From the NCBI RefSeq assembly GCF_031455095.1, contig NZ_JAVDSB010000010.1, positions 124,001 to 188,000 of the forward strand: a stretch of DNA of 64,000 nt. Direction: 5' to 3'. Shown piece by piece: positions 52,741 to 61,285 of the stretch. The notes below the pieces were generated by a model. The model had not been told where the DNA came from. It worked only from the letters and a program-made list of their open reading frames with translations, and searched no databases. Within the stretch, counting starts at the first letter, position 1, and each line of letters begins with the position of its first letter. The position numbers and the translations under genes are program-made. The stretch comes from Paenibacillus_E qinlingensis_A. GTDB taxonomy: Bacteria > Bacillota > Bacilli > Paenibacillales > NBRC-103111.

Positions 52741-55700
52741 TTACTTCGTAACCGTAACACTAACTACGTCGCTTGATGTCACGCCTGCTGCGTTGAACAG
52801 CTCGACGCGATACTGATAAACGCCGATGGCGCGACCCGCGATGGCTGTGACTGCGCTTTGTGCACTTGGTGAGGCGGCTTGCAAACTTTTCTCATCAATG
52901 AGTACATCATTTTCGTACAGGCGGTACCCTGTTGCGTTCGTGCCCCACCACATGTTCATGGTGACTTGATAGTTGCCATCCCCATCCCAGTTATTGTTCG
53001 ATAAGACAGGCTTACCTGGCGTTGCGTCTGTGATTGTGACTACAAGAGGCTGGCTGGTTGTCGTCCCGAATACATTGATAAGTTCACTGGTGTATGTGTA
53101 CGTGCCATTTGGTTTGCCAGTCACATCAACTTTGGCGATTTGAGCTGCTGGGGAAGCATCTGAAAGTGTTTTCGTGCTGATGAGTGAACCATTTTCGTAT
53201 AGGTTAAAAATAGTGCCATTATTCCCCCACCACATGTTCATCGTGATCGAGTAACTGCCATCTTTTAAACCGGAATATCCGGCATTAGAGGTTAAAACAG
53301 GCTGACCAGGAGCGCCGATGGATAATGGCTTCTTAACCACGTTAAATGTCTGTGCACCACTTGTCGTGTTCCCTGCGGCATCCGCTACAAGATACGCCAC
53401 CGTGTGGGCACCTAGAGCTAAACTTCCTGCAGCAATCGTTTGACCACTTGTAATGGCATGACCATCCAAAGTAAGAGAGAGATCAACAACACCCGAAATT
53501 GCATCACGGGCAATCAAATCGAATGTCACCGCATTCGCTTCGGTCACATCCTTGACGGCATGCCCAGATTCCGTAAGGGTCGCTGTTGGCGCTGTTTTAT
53601 CCAGCTTCACTTGCAAGGACTGCGCAGCTTCCCCATTGCCCGCAGCGTCCGTAGAGGAATAGCTCACGGTTGTTGTGCCCTCAGTAGCAATCGCGATTGG
53701 TGCTGTGTAGGCCACCGAAGTTCCACCATTGATGGCATATTGCGTGACCACCGCTCCCGCTTGATCATCTACAGCCGTTAACGTTGCCGTTACGTCTTGC
53801 TTGAACCAACCCGCTGCATTCGGTGTGCTGGATAGGGTTGCAGTTGTTACTGGTGCCACTGTGTCAGCCACCACGCTGAAATCACTCAAGCCCCGTGGCT
53901 TCAATTGGAATACACCTTTGAAAATAGCGCCAACACCTTGAATCGTCACCTTTTGTCCAGCTGTGTACGGGAAGGTGCTTAAAGATAACCCAGTTCGTGT
54001 ATCGACACGAATGTGGTTGCTTACGCCGTCTTTGATAGCGTCGAATTCAAAAGAACCCGTCGGTGTTGCCGTGATGATATTGCTTATCGTCACATCACTC
54101 AATGTGAGCAGTTGCCCTTGATTATCAGCTGTCACAGCGGATACAGGGGTTGCTGTTGGAAGTGCAGCGACGCCTGTTTTGGCAATCTCTACAGGATCAG
54201 CAAGCTCAAACTCTGTGTTGAATAGCGCTGTTGAGGCTGTTACTTTTGCCGTATCCCCTTGGTGGAAACCACTCAAGCTCTGGAATACGTACACGCCGCC
54301 TGTTGCATCTTGCAGGTAGAAGGCTTGCCCGCCAAAAGCACCTGGCTCCGTCGTAACAACGCCCTCTACCGTCACCAACGTACCTGCTGCTTTGGCACGT
54401 GCTTCCGAGATGGCGATCTTCGCAGGAATCGGATTTTCCTCTTCTGGGAGCGATTCAGCAGGTACGTTTCCAAGTGTGACGGCTTCCGTTTTCAGATTCG
54501 TGCCATTCTGACGCAATCTGAGATTCGCTGGTGCGGTCGTGCCTGGAACAACACGAACATTCAGATCCTTCGTCGCGTGTCCGTTGATGTCTGAGGTTAC
54601 GCTAAACGTTGCACTGTATCCATTCGCTGTCGGCCATGTGCCATCTGCGTTCTGTACTTTGGCGATTTGTGAACCGCCAGTAACTAAGTAAATACCAAGA
54701 CTGAAGCCCGTTACGGTTGTCGAAGGCGGCAAGTTATCCACAACGACTCTGATCGGGAAGTCCGCTGCATTTGGCAATACGGCTTGTTTTACAAAGCTGT
54801 ACGTGGCACTCGCCGTTGCCGCTGGGCCACCGTAGGAGCCCGGCTTAAATGTGCTGCGGTCATACCATTTGTAGCCGGCATTTGGTGCCGCCCATGGTTC
54901 TGGCTGTGGTTCTGTCGATGCCGCTGGAGCTTCAAAAGGCAGCAAAGCCGTTGGCTGATCCAGCTGCAAGCCGCTTACTTCAGTGAGGCTCGTGTAGCTT
55001 TCTTTGGTCGAAAGCCAGTTCACCATATTCACCAGCAGTATGCCGTCATCCACTTCTTTAAACCCATCATATGTCGTCTTCTTCGCGCCTGTATCCTCGC
55101 GTACATATTTCGGCGTTGCATCCTCAACCGGTGAGGAATCCCCGATGAATGCCGCTTTGCCTGCGCCCGCTTTTGAAATGGCCACATACGGGCCTTCCGC
55201 AACACCGCCACCGTTGTAGACGCCTTGATCCACCGCGTTCGCCCAAGCTTCATTCGTCTGCGGCAAGTACACAATACCCTTCGCCTTCGTCGGGTCAATA
55301 ATGGCTAGCGTAGATCCTGCATGCATCGCGACACTGGAGACACCTGTCGTTATCCCAAAAGCTTGCGCAGGCGCTACGATGTTATTCGCATTAATGTCGC
55401 CGAGGGCGTTATAGCGAAAACGCAGACCGAACTGCGTAGCCAGCCAGTCCGAGCTGGCTACATCTTGCATCGCAGAAGATGCTGTCTCTTCTGCGTTCAT
55501 CCCCGCTGCTGGGTTCGTCCAAGCACCTCGGCGGTAGCCGTTGAATACCTCGGAGCCGTCCCAGCGGTTCTTGTTGCGATCAGCATTGTAGTGATCGCCG
55601 ATGAAGAAAATACTGCCGCCACCAGCCACATATTGGGCTAAGGCGTTTTGCTCACTCGTTTTGTACGGAACATTGGACTCCGCTACCACGAACACATCAT

Positions 55701-56034
55701 AACCGCTCAAATCGGCCAATGTGATTGGCGTTGTTTTGCGCAGTTCTTTTACATAATAACCATTATTCGCTAACGCATTGCCGAAATCCGAAAAAGCCCC
55801 ATCAATGACCCAATCCGCTGCTCCAGCTGTCTGCTCGTGTGTATTGTCAAAAAGAACTTTCTTCCCAGCATTCCCGTTAACGACTTTAGCTTCAATAAAG
55901 GGTGCCGGATCTGTCGGCCCCTCCGCCATCACCGTCTGCCAGCTGCTCGCAGCTAACACTTGGAACGGTATCGCTACTGTCAACGCCAGCGTTGTCTTCC
56001 ATAATCTCGTCTTCCATCCCTTGAGCTTACTCAT
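52741..56034 (-). CDS. Large secreted multidomain protein (GATase-like, OB-fold, Ig-like and ChiA-N-like domains)
   Basis: A 1097-residue mosaic exoprotein. Signal peptide about 1-38. About 55-370: a GATase/DUF4350-like domain (KVLFDNTHEQTAGAADWVIDGAFSDF, GGGSIFFIGDHYNADRNKNRWDG). About 430-540: a beta-sandwich. About 545-715: an OB-fold like that of YhcR-type nucleases (LVTVEGVVTTEPGAFGGQAFYLQDATGGVYVF). About 720-905: two Ig-like domains. About 910-1097: two ChiA-N/FN3-like repeats with NMWWGNNGT and NMWWGTNAT. No sortase motif. It may bind and process polysaccharide or extracellular DNA, but no catalytic residues are certain. AAGGAGG precedes the start. Confidence 0.75.
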   Translation of the reverse strand: MSKLKGWKTRLWKTTLALTVAIPFQVLAASSWQTVMAEGPTDPAPFIEAKVVNGNAGKKVLFDNTHEQTAGAADWVIDGAFSDFGNALANNGYYVKELRKTTPITLADLSGYDVFVVAESNVPYKTSEQNALAQYVAGGGSIFFIGDHYNADRNKNRWDGSEVFNGYRRGAWTNPAAGMNAEETASSAMQDVASSDWLATQFGLRFRYNALGDINANNIVAPAQAFGITTGVSSVAMHAGSTLAIIDPTKAKGIVYLPQTNEAWANAVDQGVYNGGGVAEGPYVAISKAGAGKAAFIGDSSPVEDATPKYVREDTGAKKTTYDGFKEVDDGILLVNMVNWLSTKESYTSLTEVSGLQLDQPTALLPFEAPAASTEPQPEPWAAPNAGYKWYDRSTFKPGSYGGPAATASATYSFVKQAVLPNAADFPIRVVVDNLPPSTTVTGFSLGIYLVTGGSQIAKVQNADGTWPTANGYSATFSVTSDINGHATKDLNVRVVPGTTAPANLRLRQNGTNLKTEAVTLGNVPAESLPEEENPIPAKIAISEARAKAAGTLVTVEGVVTTEPGAFGGQAFYLQDATGGVYVFQSLSGFHQGDTAKVTASTALFNTEFELADPVEIAKTGVAALPTATPVSAVTADNQGQLLTLSDVTISNIITATPTGSFEFDAIKDGVSNHIRVDTRTGLSLSTFPYTAGQKVTIQGVGAIFKGVFQLKPRGLSDFSVVADTVAPVTTATLSSTPNAAGWFKQDVTATLTAVDDQAGAVVTQYAINGGTSVAYTAPIAIATEGTTTVSYSSTDAAGNGEAAQSLQVKLDKTAPTATLTESGHAVKDVTEANAVTFDLIARDAISGVVDLSLTLDGHAITSGQTIAAGSLALGAHTVAYLVADAAGNTTSGAQTFNVVKKPLSIGAPGQPVLTSNAGYSGLKDGSYSITMNMWWGNNGTIFNLYENGSLISTKTLSDASPAAQIAKVDVTGKPNGTYTYTSELINVFGTTTSQPLVVTITDATPGKPVLSNNNWDGDGNYQVTMNMWWGTNATGYRLYENDVLIDEKSLQAASPSAQSAVTAIAGRAIGVYQYRVELFNAAGVTSSDVVSVTVTK

Positions 56035-56296
56035 TGCAATTCCTCCTTAGCTTATTGGCTGAGTCAAAATCTTTTCTACATAAGCGCTTGCTTATCGGAC
56101 AGACAAGCTATTAAGAACGCTCTTATTCTACCATAGGATAATTGCGAAATTTGCTATTTTATTGTAAACACATGGAAATTTGTGCAGGATACCAAATAAC
56201 TAGAGGGATTTCCAAAAGAGTTTAGATACTGCCTGTTCCCAGCCATAAAGCAGTGTCCTTCTGCTCACCCTTTACTCTCATCTCCCCCACCTGATG

Positions 56297-56483
56297 TTAG
56301 ATGGAAATTATACAGTTAAATTCATTAGATTCCTCCATAAATTGGATTTAGATGGCAAAGATACAGGTAATTTAACCCGTTTCAGTAAAAAAGGTGAGAA
56401 TGGCCAAAATTAGCTGCATTTTTTACAGTTAGTTCATTAAACACCTCGAATATCACAAATTTAGATGTAGGTTTTCCAGTTAT
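56297..56483 (+). repeat. Four-dyad intergenic element, copy C
   Basis: Dyad units at 56297-56319, 56348-56370, 56410-56432 and 56461-56483; right arms 51, 62 and 51 bp apart, spacers 28/39/28 nt. It lies in the 669-bp divergent gap between the 1097-aa exoprotein gene and the GH43-like gene. Apart from this element and the promoter/cre site at 56605-56633 I see nothing in that gap. Confidence 0.8.
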
Positions 56484-56604
56484 TCGGTGGGAAGAGGAAC
56501 GGTTCTCCGAGATTGGCCCTACCACATATCAGTTATTTATAGGTACCTGCTAATTCTTCACTCTCCGCTCCGCAATATTGTTCAGGAATATCACTTTCGT
56601 TCAG

Positions 56605-56633
56605 TTGTAAACGCTTACAATAAACCGTACGAT
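56605..56633 (+). promoter_or_regulatory. cre site overlapping the promoter of the GH43-like gene
   Basis: TTGTAAACGCTTACAA (56605-56620) is a perfect palindrome that matches the CcpA operator consensus TGWAARCGYTWNCA. Its TTGTAA also serves as a -35 box, 17 nt before TACGAT (56628-56633). Binding there would repress the gene when preferred sugars are present. Confidence 0.7.
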
Positions 56634-56703
56634 ACAGTGGAGACACGAGTTCAGAGCATCCTGAGTGACGGTCATCCCATTCATAGAAGGAGGAAGTTAA
56701 CGA

Positions 56704-58581
56704 ATGACAATCTACATAAGACGAATGCTCACTGCACTGTTGTATGCACTCTTGGCTGCTGTGTTTTTGGCACTTATCCCGCATCAAGCAAGCGCTGCAA
56801 GTGTTACGATCGCAAATGGCACAGCTTGGACAGATACAGCAGGGAATCCCATTCACGCAAGAAGCGGCAATATTTTAAAAGTAGGATCAACGTACTACTG
56901 GTACGGCGAGCATGCGGTGAGCGGAACGTTCGATAGTGTAAATGTATATACCTCAACAGATCTCAAAAACTGGACCTTCAGCAACGCCATCCTCACGAAA
57001 AACTCTGCGACCGAGCTTAACTCTAGCAAAATTGAACGGCCAAAAGTTATCTATAATGCCTCTACTGGCATGTACGTCTTATGGGCCCATTATGAAAATG
57101 GCACCGACTATAGCCTAGGCCGAGTCGCCGTCGCCACGAGCTCCACACCAAACGGAAACTTTACCTACCAAGGCAGCTTCCGCCCTCTTAACTATGAATC
57201 CCGTGATATGACGGTCTTCGCTGATACGAACGGTTCCGCTTACCTCGTGACGGCTTCCCGTAAAACCGGCGGCGCCAACGACACGATGGCTATCTTCCAA
57301 CTCAACGCCAGCTACACGAATGTCTCTTCCTTCGTTGGCTGGATCTTCGAGAATGGCTATCGCGAAGCGCCTGCCGTCGTGAAGAAGAACAACACCTACT
57401 ACCTGTTCACCTCCCAAGCGTCCGGCTGGTACCCAAATCAAGGAGCTTATGCGACGACGACTTCTATGACAGGCACTTGGTCCGCACTTTCGCCGTTTGG
57501 AGATCCTGCGGCTTACGCCACACAAATCGAGAACATTATGACGGTCTCCGGCAGCTCGACGACCAGCTACATTTACATGGCTGACCGTTGGAATCCGCTA
57601 AACCTGAGTGACCATAAATACATTTGGCTGCCACTGACATTGAATGATACGAGCGCCTCGGCTACATTGAACTGGTATAGCTCTTGGAACATTGACGCCG
57701 TAACCGGCACCGTCACACTGCCAACGCACGTGAATCACGCCACAGGCAAAACCGCAACGGCAAGCTCAACCGCAGCCAGCTCTTCCGCGGCTAATGCGCT
57801 AGATGGCAATGCCCAGAGCTCTTGGGCCGCTTCAAGCTCCACATGGCCAGCTTGGTGGCAGGTTGATTTCGGAGCACCGAAGACAATTACAGAGGTCGAT
57901 ATCTCTTGGTTTTTGTACAAAGGTTCTGAAGCCTATCACAAGTACAAAATCGAGATCAGCAACGACGGCGTCAACTACGCTGCGATTGATCGCACGACGA
58001 ATACCGCCTATGGGTTTACAACGGATCAAGTACACTTCACGGCGCGCTATGTACGGATTAACCTCGTGAATGCTGTGCTGTTTAACAATCCGAGCAACTG
58101 GTATACGCCTACCCTGTACGAGGTTCGTCTCTTCGGGCCTTCAACGACGGATGCCACTGGCTATAGTAAATTTGCGTCTCACAATTTTCCAACCTACTTT
58201 ATACGTCATAGTAACTACACACTTCGCATAGATCCTAACGTGTCACCTGCTCTGGATTCTCAGTTCCGTGTGGTTCCAGGTTTAGCTAATACGTCTAGCG
58301 TTTCACTGGAGTCCATTAATTTCCCAGGCTATTTCATCCGGAAAAACGCCAGTAATCAGATCGTCCTTGCTCAATATGACGGCACGACAGCTACTAATCA
58401 AGACGCTACCTTCAACCTTGTGGCCGGTTGGGCTGACAGCAGCAAAGTCTCGTTCCAATCCTACAGCGCGCCTACCTACTACATCCGTCATTACAACTAT
58501 GTCCTGCGCGTGGAGGTCATTAACGCTTCAAGCACGGCGACAGTGAAGAGTGATGCCACTTTTGCGCGTACGAACTACTGA
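56704..58581 (+). CDS. Secreted GH43-like glycosidase with F5/8C (CBM32-like) and AbfB (CBM42-like) domains
   Basis: A 625-residue exoenzyme. Signal peptide about 1-32. About 35-330: five-bladed propeller of the GH43 type (AHARSG-like HARSGNILKVGSTYYWYGEH, KIERPKVIYN, YREAPAVVKKNNTYYLFTS), closest in style to the GH43_24 exo-beta-1,3-galactanases, in which the usual N-terminal catalytic Asp is also absent. About 345-475: an F5/8 type C domain. About 485-625: an AbfB domain with three HxNYxLRxD-like repeats that bind arabinofuranose. Arabinogalactan side chains are the likely target. A GGAGGAAG site precedes the start, and a cre site controls it. Confidence 0.8.
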   Translation: MTIYIRRMLTALLYALLAAVFLALIPHQASAASVTIANGTAWTDTAGNPIHARSGNILKVGSTYYWYGEHAVSGTFDSVNVYTSTDLKNWTFSNAILTKNSATELNSSKIERPKVIYNASTGMYVLWAHYENGTDYSLGRVAVATSSTPNGNFTYQGSFRPLNYESRDMTVFADTNGSAYLVTASRKTGGANDTMAIFQLNASYTNVSSFVGWIFENGYREAPAVVKKNNTYYLFTSQASGWYPNQGAYATTTSMTGTWSALSPFGDPAAYATQIENIMTVSGSSTTSYIYMADRWNPLNLSDHKYIWLPLTLNDTSASATLNWYSSWNIDAVTGTVTLPTHVNHATGKTATASSTAASSSAANALDGNAQSSWAASSSTWPAWWQVDFGAPKTITEVDISWFLYKGSEAYHKYKIEISNDGVNYAAIDRTTNTAYGFTTDQVHFTARYVRINLVNAVLFNNPSNWYTPTLYEVRLFGPSTTDATGYSKFASHNFPTYFIRHSNYTLRIDPNVSPALDSQFRVVPGLANTSSVSLESINFPGYFIRKNASNQIVLAQYDGTTATNQDATFNLVAGWADSSKVSFQSYSAPTYYIRHYNYVLRVEVINASSTATVKSDATFARTNY

Positions 58582-58596
58582 GTGGGCTTGCGCAAT

Positions 58597-58648
58597 AGAA
58601 AAAGCACAAGTGACTGCCTCCTAAGAGGCCGTTTCTTGTGCTTTATAA
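58597..58648. terminator. Bidirectional terminator
   Basis: AAAGCACAAG (58601-58610) and CTTGTGCTTT (58635-58644) pair; AAAA precedes and TTTATAA follows. It separates the convergent GH43-like and OYE genes. Confidence 0.82.
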
Positions 58649-58651
58649 TAC

Positions 58652-59779
58652 TTAGTATAAACGTTTTAGTGCATCAACTGTGAATGGCAGCAATTCATCG
58701 AATCGTCCGTCGCGAACCTTCTCAACCCAATTAGGATCAACCAACAAAGCGCGTCCGATCGCCACGAGATCGAACTCGTTCTGTTCTAAACGGACAAGCA
58801 ACTCGTTGATGTCCGCTGTGCCTGCGCTTTTTCCTCGGAAGGAACCCATGAATTCATCATCTAAACCGACTGACCCCACAGTGATCGTAGGCTTACCCGT
58901 TAACTGCTTCACCCAGCCTGCGAAATTAAGTTCAGATCCTTCAAACTCCGGTTCCCAGAACCTGCGAGTCGAGCAGTGGAAGATATCTACGCCAGCTTCT
59001 ACAAGTGGTGCAAGCAATTGACCCAACAGTTCGGGTGTATCAGCGAGTTTCGCTGTATATTCAGCCGATTTCCACTGTGACAATCGAATTATGATTGGGA
59101 AATCCGGCCCTACAGCACGGCGGCATGCTTCAATAACTTCAACAGCAAATCGCGTACGAGCTAACATACTGCCACCGTACTTATCGGTGCGTTGATTCGT
59201 TCTTTCCCATAGGAACTGGTCGATCAAATAACCATGGGCACCGTGGAGCTCGATACCGTCAAAGCCAATTCGTTTCGCATCTGCAGCTGCTTGCGCGAAA
59301 GCTTCTACGACTTGATCGATATCCGCTTGTGTCATCGGCTCATTCACTTGTTCACCTGTCAACGTGAGGCCAGATGGTCCAATCGATAGCGCTTCTGGAT
59401 GCGGAAGTGATCCATTCTTACGTGTCATCCCTACGTGCCAGAGCTGAGGCACAATGCGTCCTCCTGCTTCGTGAACTGCGTCGACAACGCGTTTCCAGCC
59501 TGCGAGGGCTGCTTCTCCATGAATGTTAGGGATATTGGGATTATCCGTTGCCGCTGGATGATTGATTAGTGTGCCTTCGGTAATAATAAGACCAACGCCA
59601 TTCTCCGCGCGGCGGCGGTAATAGTCCACCACATCCTGCCCGGGGACAGCTTCTGGCGAGAAAGCTCGCGTCATAGGTGCCATCACGACTCGATTAGCTA
59701 AGCTAAGATTTCCTAGTGTAAAAGGCTTGAACAATGCCTCGACAGAGTTCGTCTCTTGATTTGTTCTAGAATTTGTCAT
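58652..59779 (-). CDS. Old yellow enzyme-family NADH:flavin oxidoreductase
   Basis: FMN-dependent TIM-barrel ene-reductase of 375 residues: FTLGNLSLANRVVMAPMTRAF, VPQLWHVG, DGIELHGAHGYLIDQFLWERTNQRTDKYGGS and LVAIGRALLVDPNWVEKV. These enzymes reduce activated C=C bonds of enones or nitro compounds using NAD(P)H. AGGAGG-like GGAGG is 7 nt before the ATG. It is divergent from an ArsR-family regulator with a 7-bp palindrome in the gap, so induction by electrophiles or a similar effector is inferred. Confidence 0.9.
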   Translation of the reverse strand: MTNSRTNQETNSVEALFKPFTLGNLSLANRVVMAPMTRAFSPEAVPGQDVVDYYRRRAENGVGLIITEGTLINHPAATDNPNIPNIHGEAALAGWKRVVDAVHEAGGRIVPQLWHVGMTRKNGSLPHPEALSIGPSGLTLTGEQVNEPMTQADIDQVVEAFAQAAADAKRIGFDGIELHGAHGYLIDQFLWERTNQRTDKYGGSMLARTRFAVEVIEACRRAVGPDFPIIIRLSQWKSAEYTAKLADTPELLGQLLAPLVEAGVDIFHCSTRRFWEPEFEGSELNFAGWVKQLTGKPTITVGSVGLDDEFMGSFRGKSAGTADINELLVRLEQNEFDLVAIGRALLVDPNWVEKVRDGRFDELLPFTVDALKRLY

Positions 59780-59862
59780 GGTTGTTCCTCCACTCCATAT
59801 TTGTCTATTTCGTATAACTGCTGACTTCCGTTACGAATTCAAGTAGTCCATCCATAAGATAA

Positions 59863-59880
59863 GTTCGATTGTTATCGAAC
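59863..59880. promoter_or_regulatory. Operator-like palindrome between OYE and ArsR genes
   Basis: GTTCGAT-TGTT-ATCGAAC, a perfect 7-bp inverted repeat in the 166-bp divergent gap; candidate site for the ArsR-family regulator. TATGAT near 59898 could be the -10 box of the regulator gene. Confidence 0.5.
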
Positions 59881-59945
59881 ATTAGAAATATAGCATGAGA
59901 TATGATAAAATGCAATCACTACGCTTTTAACGAGGAGGAAGCATC

Positions 59946-60275
59946 CTGAAAGTACTATTTCACCCAGACAAAGAGGATATGCATCTCTCATCCGTCCTCT
60001 ATGCGTTAAGCGATCCTGTCCGATTATCCATCGTTTCAGAACTCAACAAACTAGGGGAACGTACCTGCGGTGGTATTGATGTGAGTGTCGTGAAATCCAC
60101 CAAGTCTCATCATGTGCGAACCATGCGTGAAGCAGGTGTTGTTCATGTCCGGGTGCAAGGGACTCAGCGCTTATTGTCACTACGGAAGCATGATTTGGAA
60201 GAAAGATTTCCTGGCCTGCTCCATGCCATTCTGCAGGCTTACGAGGGGACAGAGGGGCAGAAGGTGTCGGAGTGA
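59946..60275 (+). CDS. ArsR-family regulator with CTG start
   Basis: A 109-residue winged-helix regulator. The frame extends upstream of ATG 59979 to CTG 59946, where AGGAGG lies 7 nt away; the added residues KVLFHPDKED fit the start of ArsR-type proteins found beside OYE genes. The helix-turn-helix covers about 15-85 (LYALSDPVRLSIVSELNKLGERTCGGID, STKSHHVRTMREAGVVHVRVQGTQRLLSLR). No Cys pair of the metal-sensing kind is present, so a small organic effector is more likely. It probably represses the divergent flavoprotein gene. Confidence 0.82.
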   Translation: MKVLFHPDKEDMHLSSVLYALSDPVRLSIVSELNKLGERTCGGIDVSVVKSTKSHHVRTMREAGVVHVRVQGTQRLLSLRKHDLEERFPGLLHAILQAYEGTEGQKVSE

Positions 60276-60293
60276 GTGTTCCTGCCTGAAACT

Positions 60294-60325
60294 AAAGAAG
60301 GCGCACAGGTATTTCCTGGCGTCTT
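60294..60325 (+). terminator. Weak terminator of the ArsR gene
   Basis: GAAGGCGC-ACAGG pairs with CCTGG-CGTCTTC around TATTT, followed by TCTTCATTTT. Between here and 60478 I see no gene. Confidence 0.55.
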
Positions 60326-60477
60326 CTCTTCATTTTAGCTTAAAGTTTTTATTGAAGGTGCAACAGATAATAGGTAGAAAATTGTGGTGTCTTACCATAA
60401 TTACCCTAATACAATGTAACGTTTAATGGTTATATTTGTACTTGATTGAATAATGGATACATTCTGCACTACGGCGA

Positions 60478-60514
60478 AAAAGAAACCTTGAAAGGCGTGA
60501 AGCCGACCAAGGTT
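60478..60514 (-). terminator. Terminator of the SUFU-type gene
   Basis: On the minus strand AACCTTG, an inner GGC/GCC pair and CAAGGTT form the stem, followed by TCTTTTT. Nearly the same sequence recurs at 61223-61263. Confidence 0.82.
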
Positions 60515-60530
60515 GAATGTTATACAAGTG

Positions 60531-61109
60531 TTACAGTACAGATTTTCGTTCAATATTAAAAATATCTATTTCATTACTTTCAAACAAATCTTCAAGCTTG
60601 TCTGTTCCGTTCTCTTTAGCGAATCGATATTCCTTTTCCGAAATGGGAATGGCAAGCAACCAAGTAACTTTTTTCTCAGGGAAGTCAATGTTTTTCAGGT
60701 GCTCTTCCCATAAGAAAGGTGGCACAAATAAAACATGTTCCACTTCCACATTTGGGTAATACATTTTCACAACACCTCTGAAAACCGTACCCGGAGAACA
60801 AGATTGCTTTGAGTTGATAATGTTAAACAAACTAGTTGCCAGCACATTTGGAAACAGTTCATACTCCGTTGCACAAACTCCGACGATCTCCAACCTCAAT
60901 GGTACTTCATCAACAAAGTAATCAATTGAATAATCGGAAAAGCCAATAGTTGAGTAGGAGGTTATTCCATCATAAGGTGTGTTAGCAGATGACAGCAAAT
61001 CAATGCTACTAACTTTTCCATCATCCCAATACTTTGAAACACTGGGTTTACCACCAAATGCTTGTAAGGCTGATTTTGCTATCACTTTGTTTTCATTTGA
61101 AATGCCCAT
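60531..61109 (-). CDS. SUFU-like putative immunity protein
   Basis: A 192-residue cytosolic protein of the suppressor-of-fused-like type known from bacterial toxin immunity: PYDGITSYSTIGFSDYSIDY, LRLEIVGVC, FPEKKVTWLLAIPISEKEYRFAKENG and LEDLFESNEIDIFNIERKSVL. GGAGG is 6 nt before the ATG. It lies two genes downstream of the Rhs C-terminus and has its own terminator, so it may protect against a toxin tip formerly or alternatively carried by this Rhs protein. No membrane segment or signal peptide. Confidence 0.75.
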   Translation of the reverse strand: MGISNENKVIAKSALQAFGGKPSVSKYWDDGKVSSIDLLSSANTPYDGITSYSTIGFSDYSIDYFVDEVPLRLEIVGVCATEYELFPNVLATSLFNIINSKQSCSPGTVFRGVVKMYYPNVEVEHVLFVPPFLWEEHLKNIDFPEKKVTWLLAIPISEKEYRFAKENGTDKLEDLFESNEIDIFNIERKSVL

Positions 61110-61222
61110 CCGATACCTCCAATTTTGTTGTACTGTTTAACCTTAGTCCCCCGTCAACAACATTAGTTTTAGACAACACTAAAAACTTTTCGGAACAATT
61201 AGTATCACTAACTTTATCAATA

Positions 61223-61263
61223 GCAAAAAAAGAACCTTGAGAGGCATAAAGCCGCTCAAGGTT
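61223..61263 (-). terminator. Terminator after the first immunity gene
   Basis: On the minus strand AACCTTGAG, an inner GGC/GCC pair and CTCAAGGTT form the stem, followed by CTTTTTTTG. The stem, inner pair and T-run match those at 60478-60514. Confidence 0.88.
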
Positions 61264-61285
61264 AAACCTATAAAAACAAAGAATT

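Noticed and set aside
56081..56094. Second cre-like site TAAGCGCTTGCTTA upstream of the 1097-aa exoprotein gene
   Set aside because: Only the centre fits the CcpA consensus; the outer positions do not.
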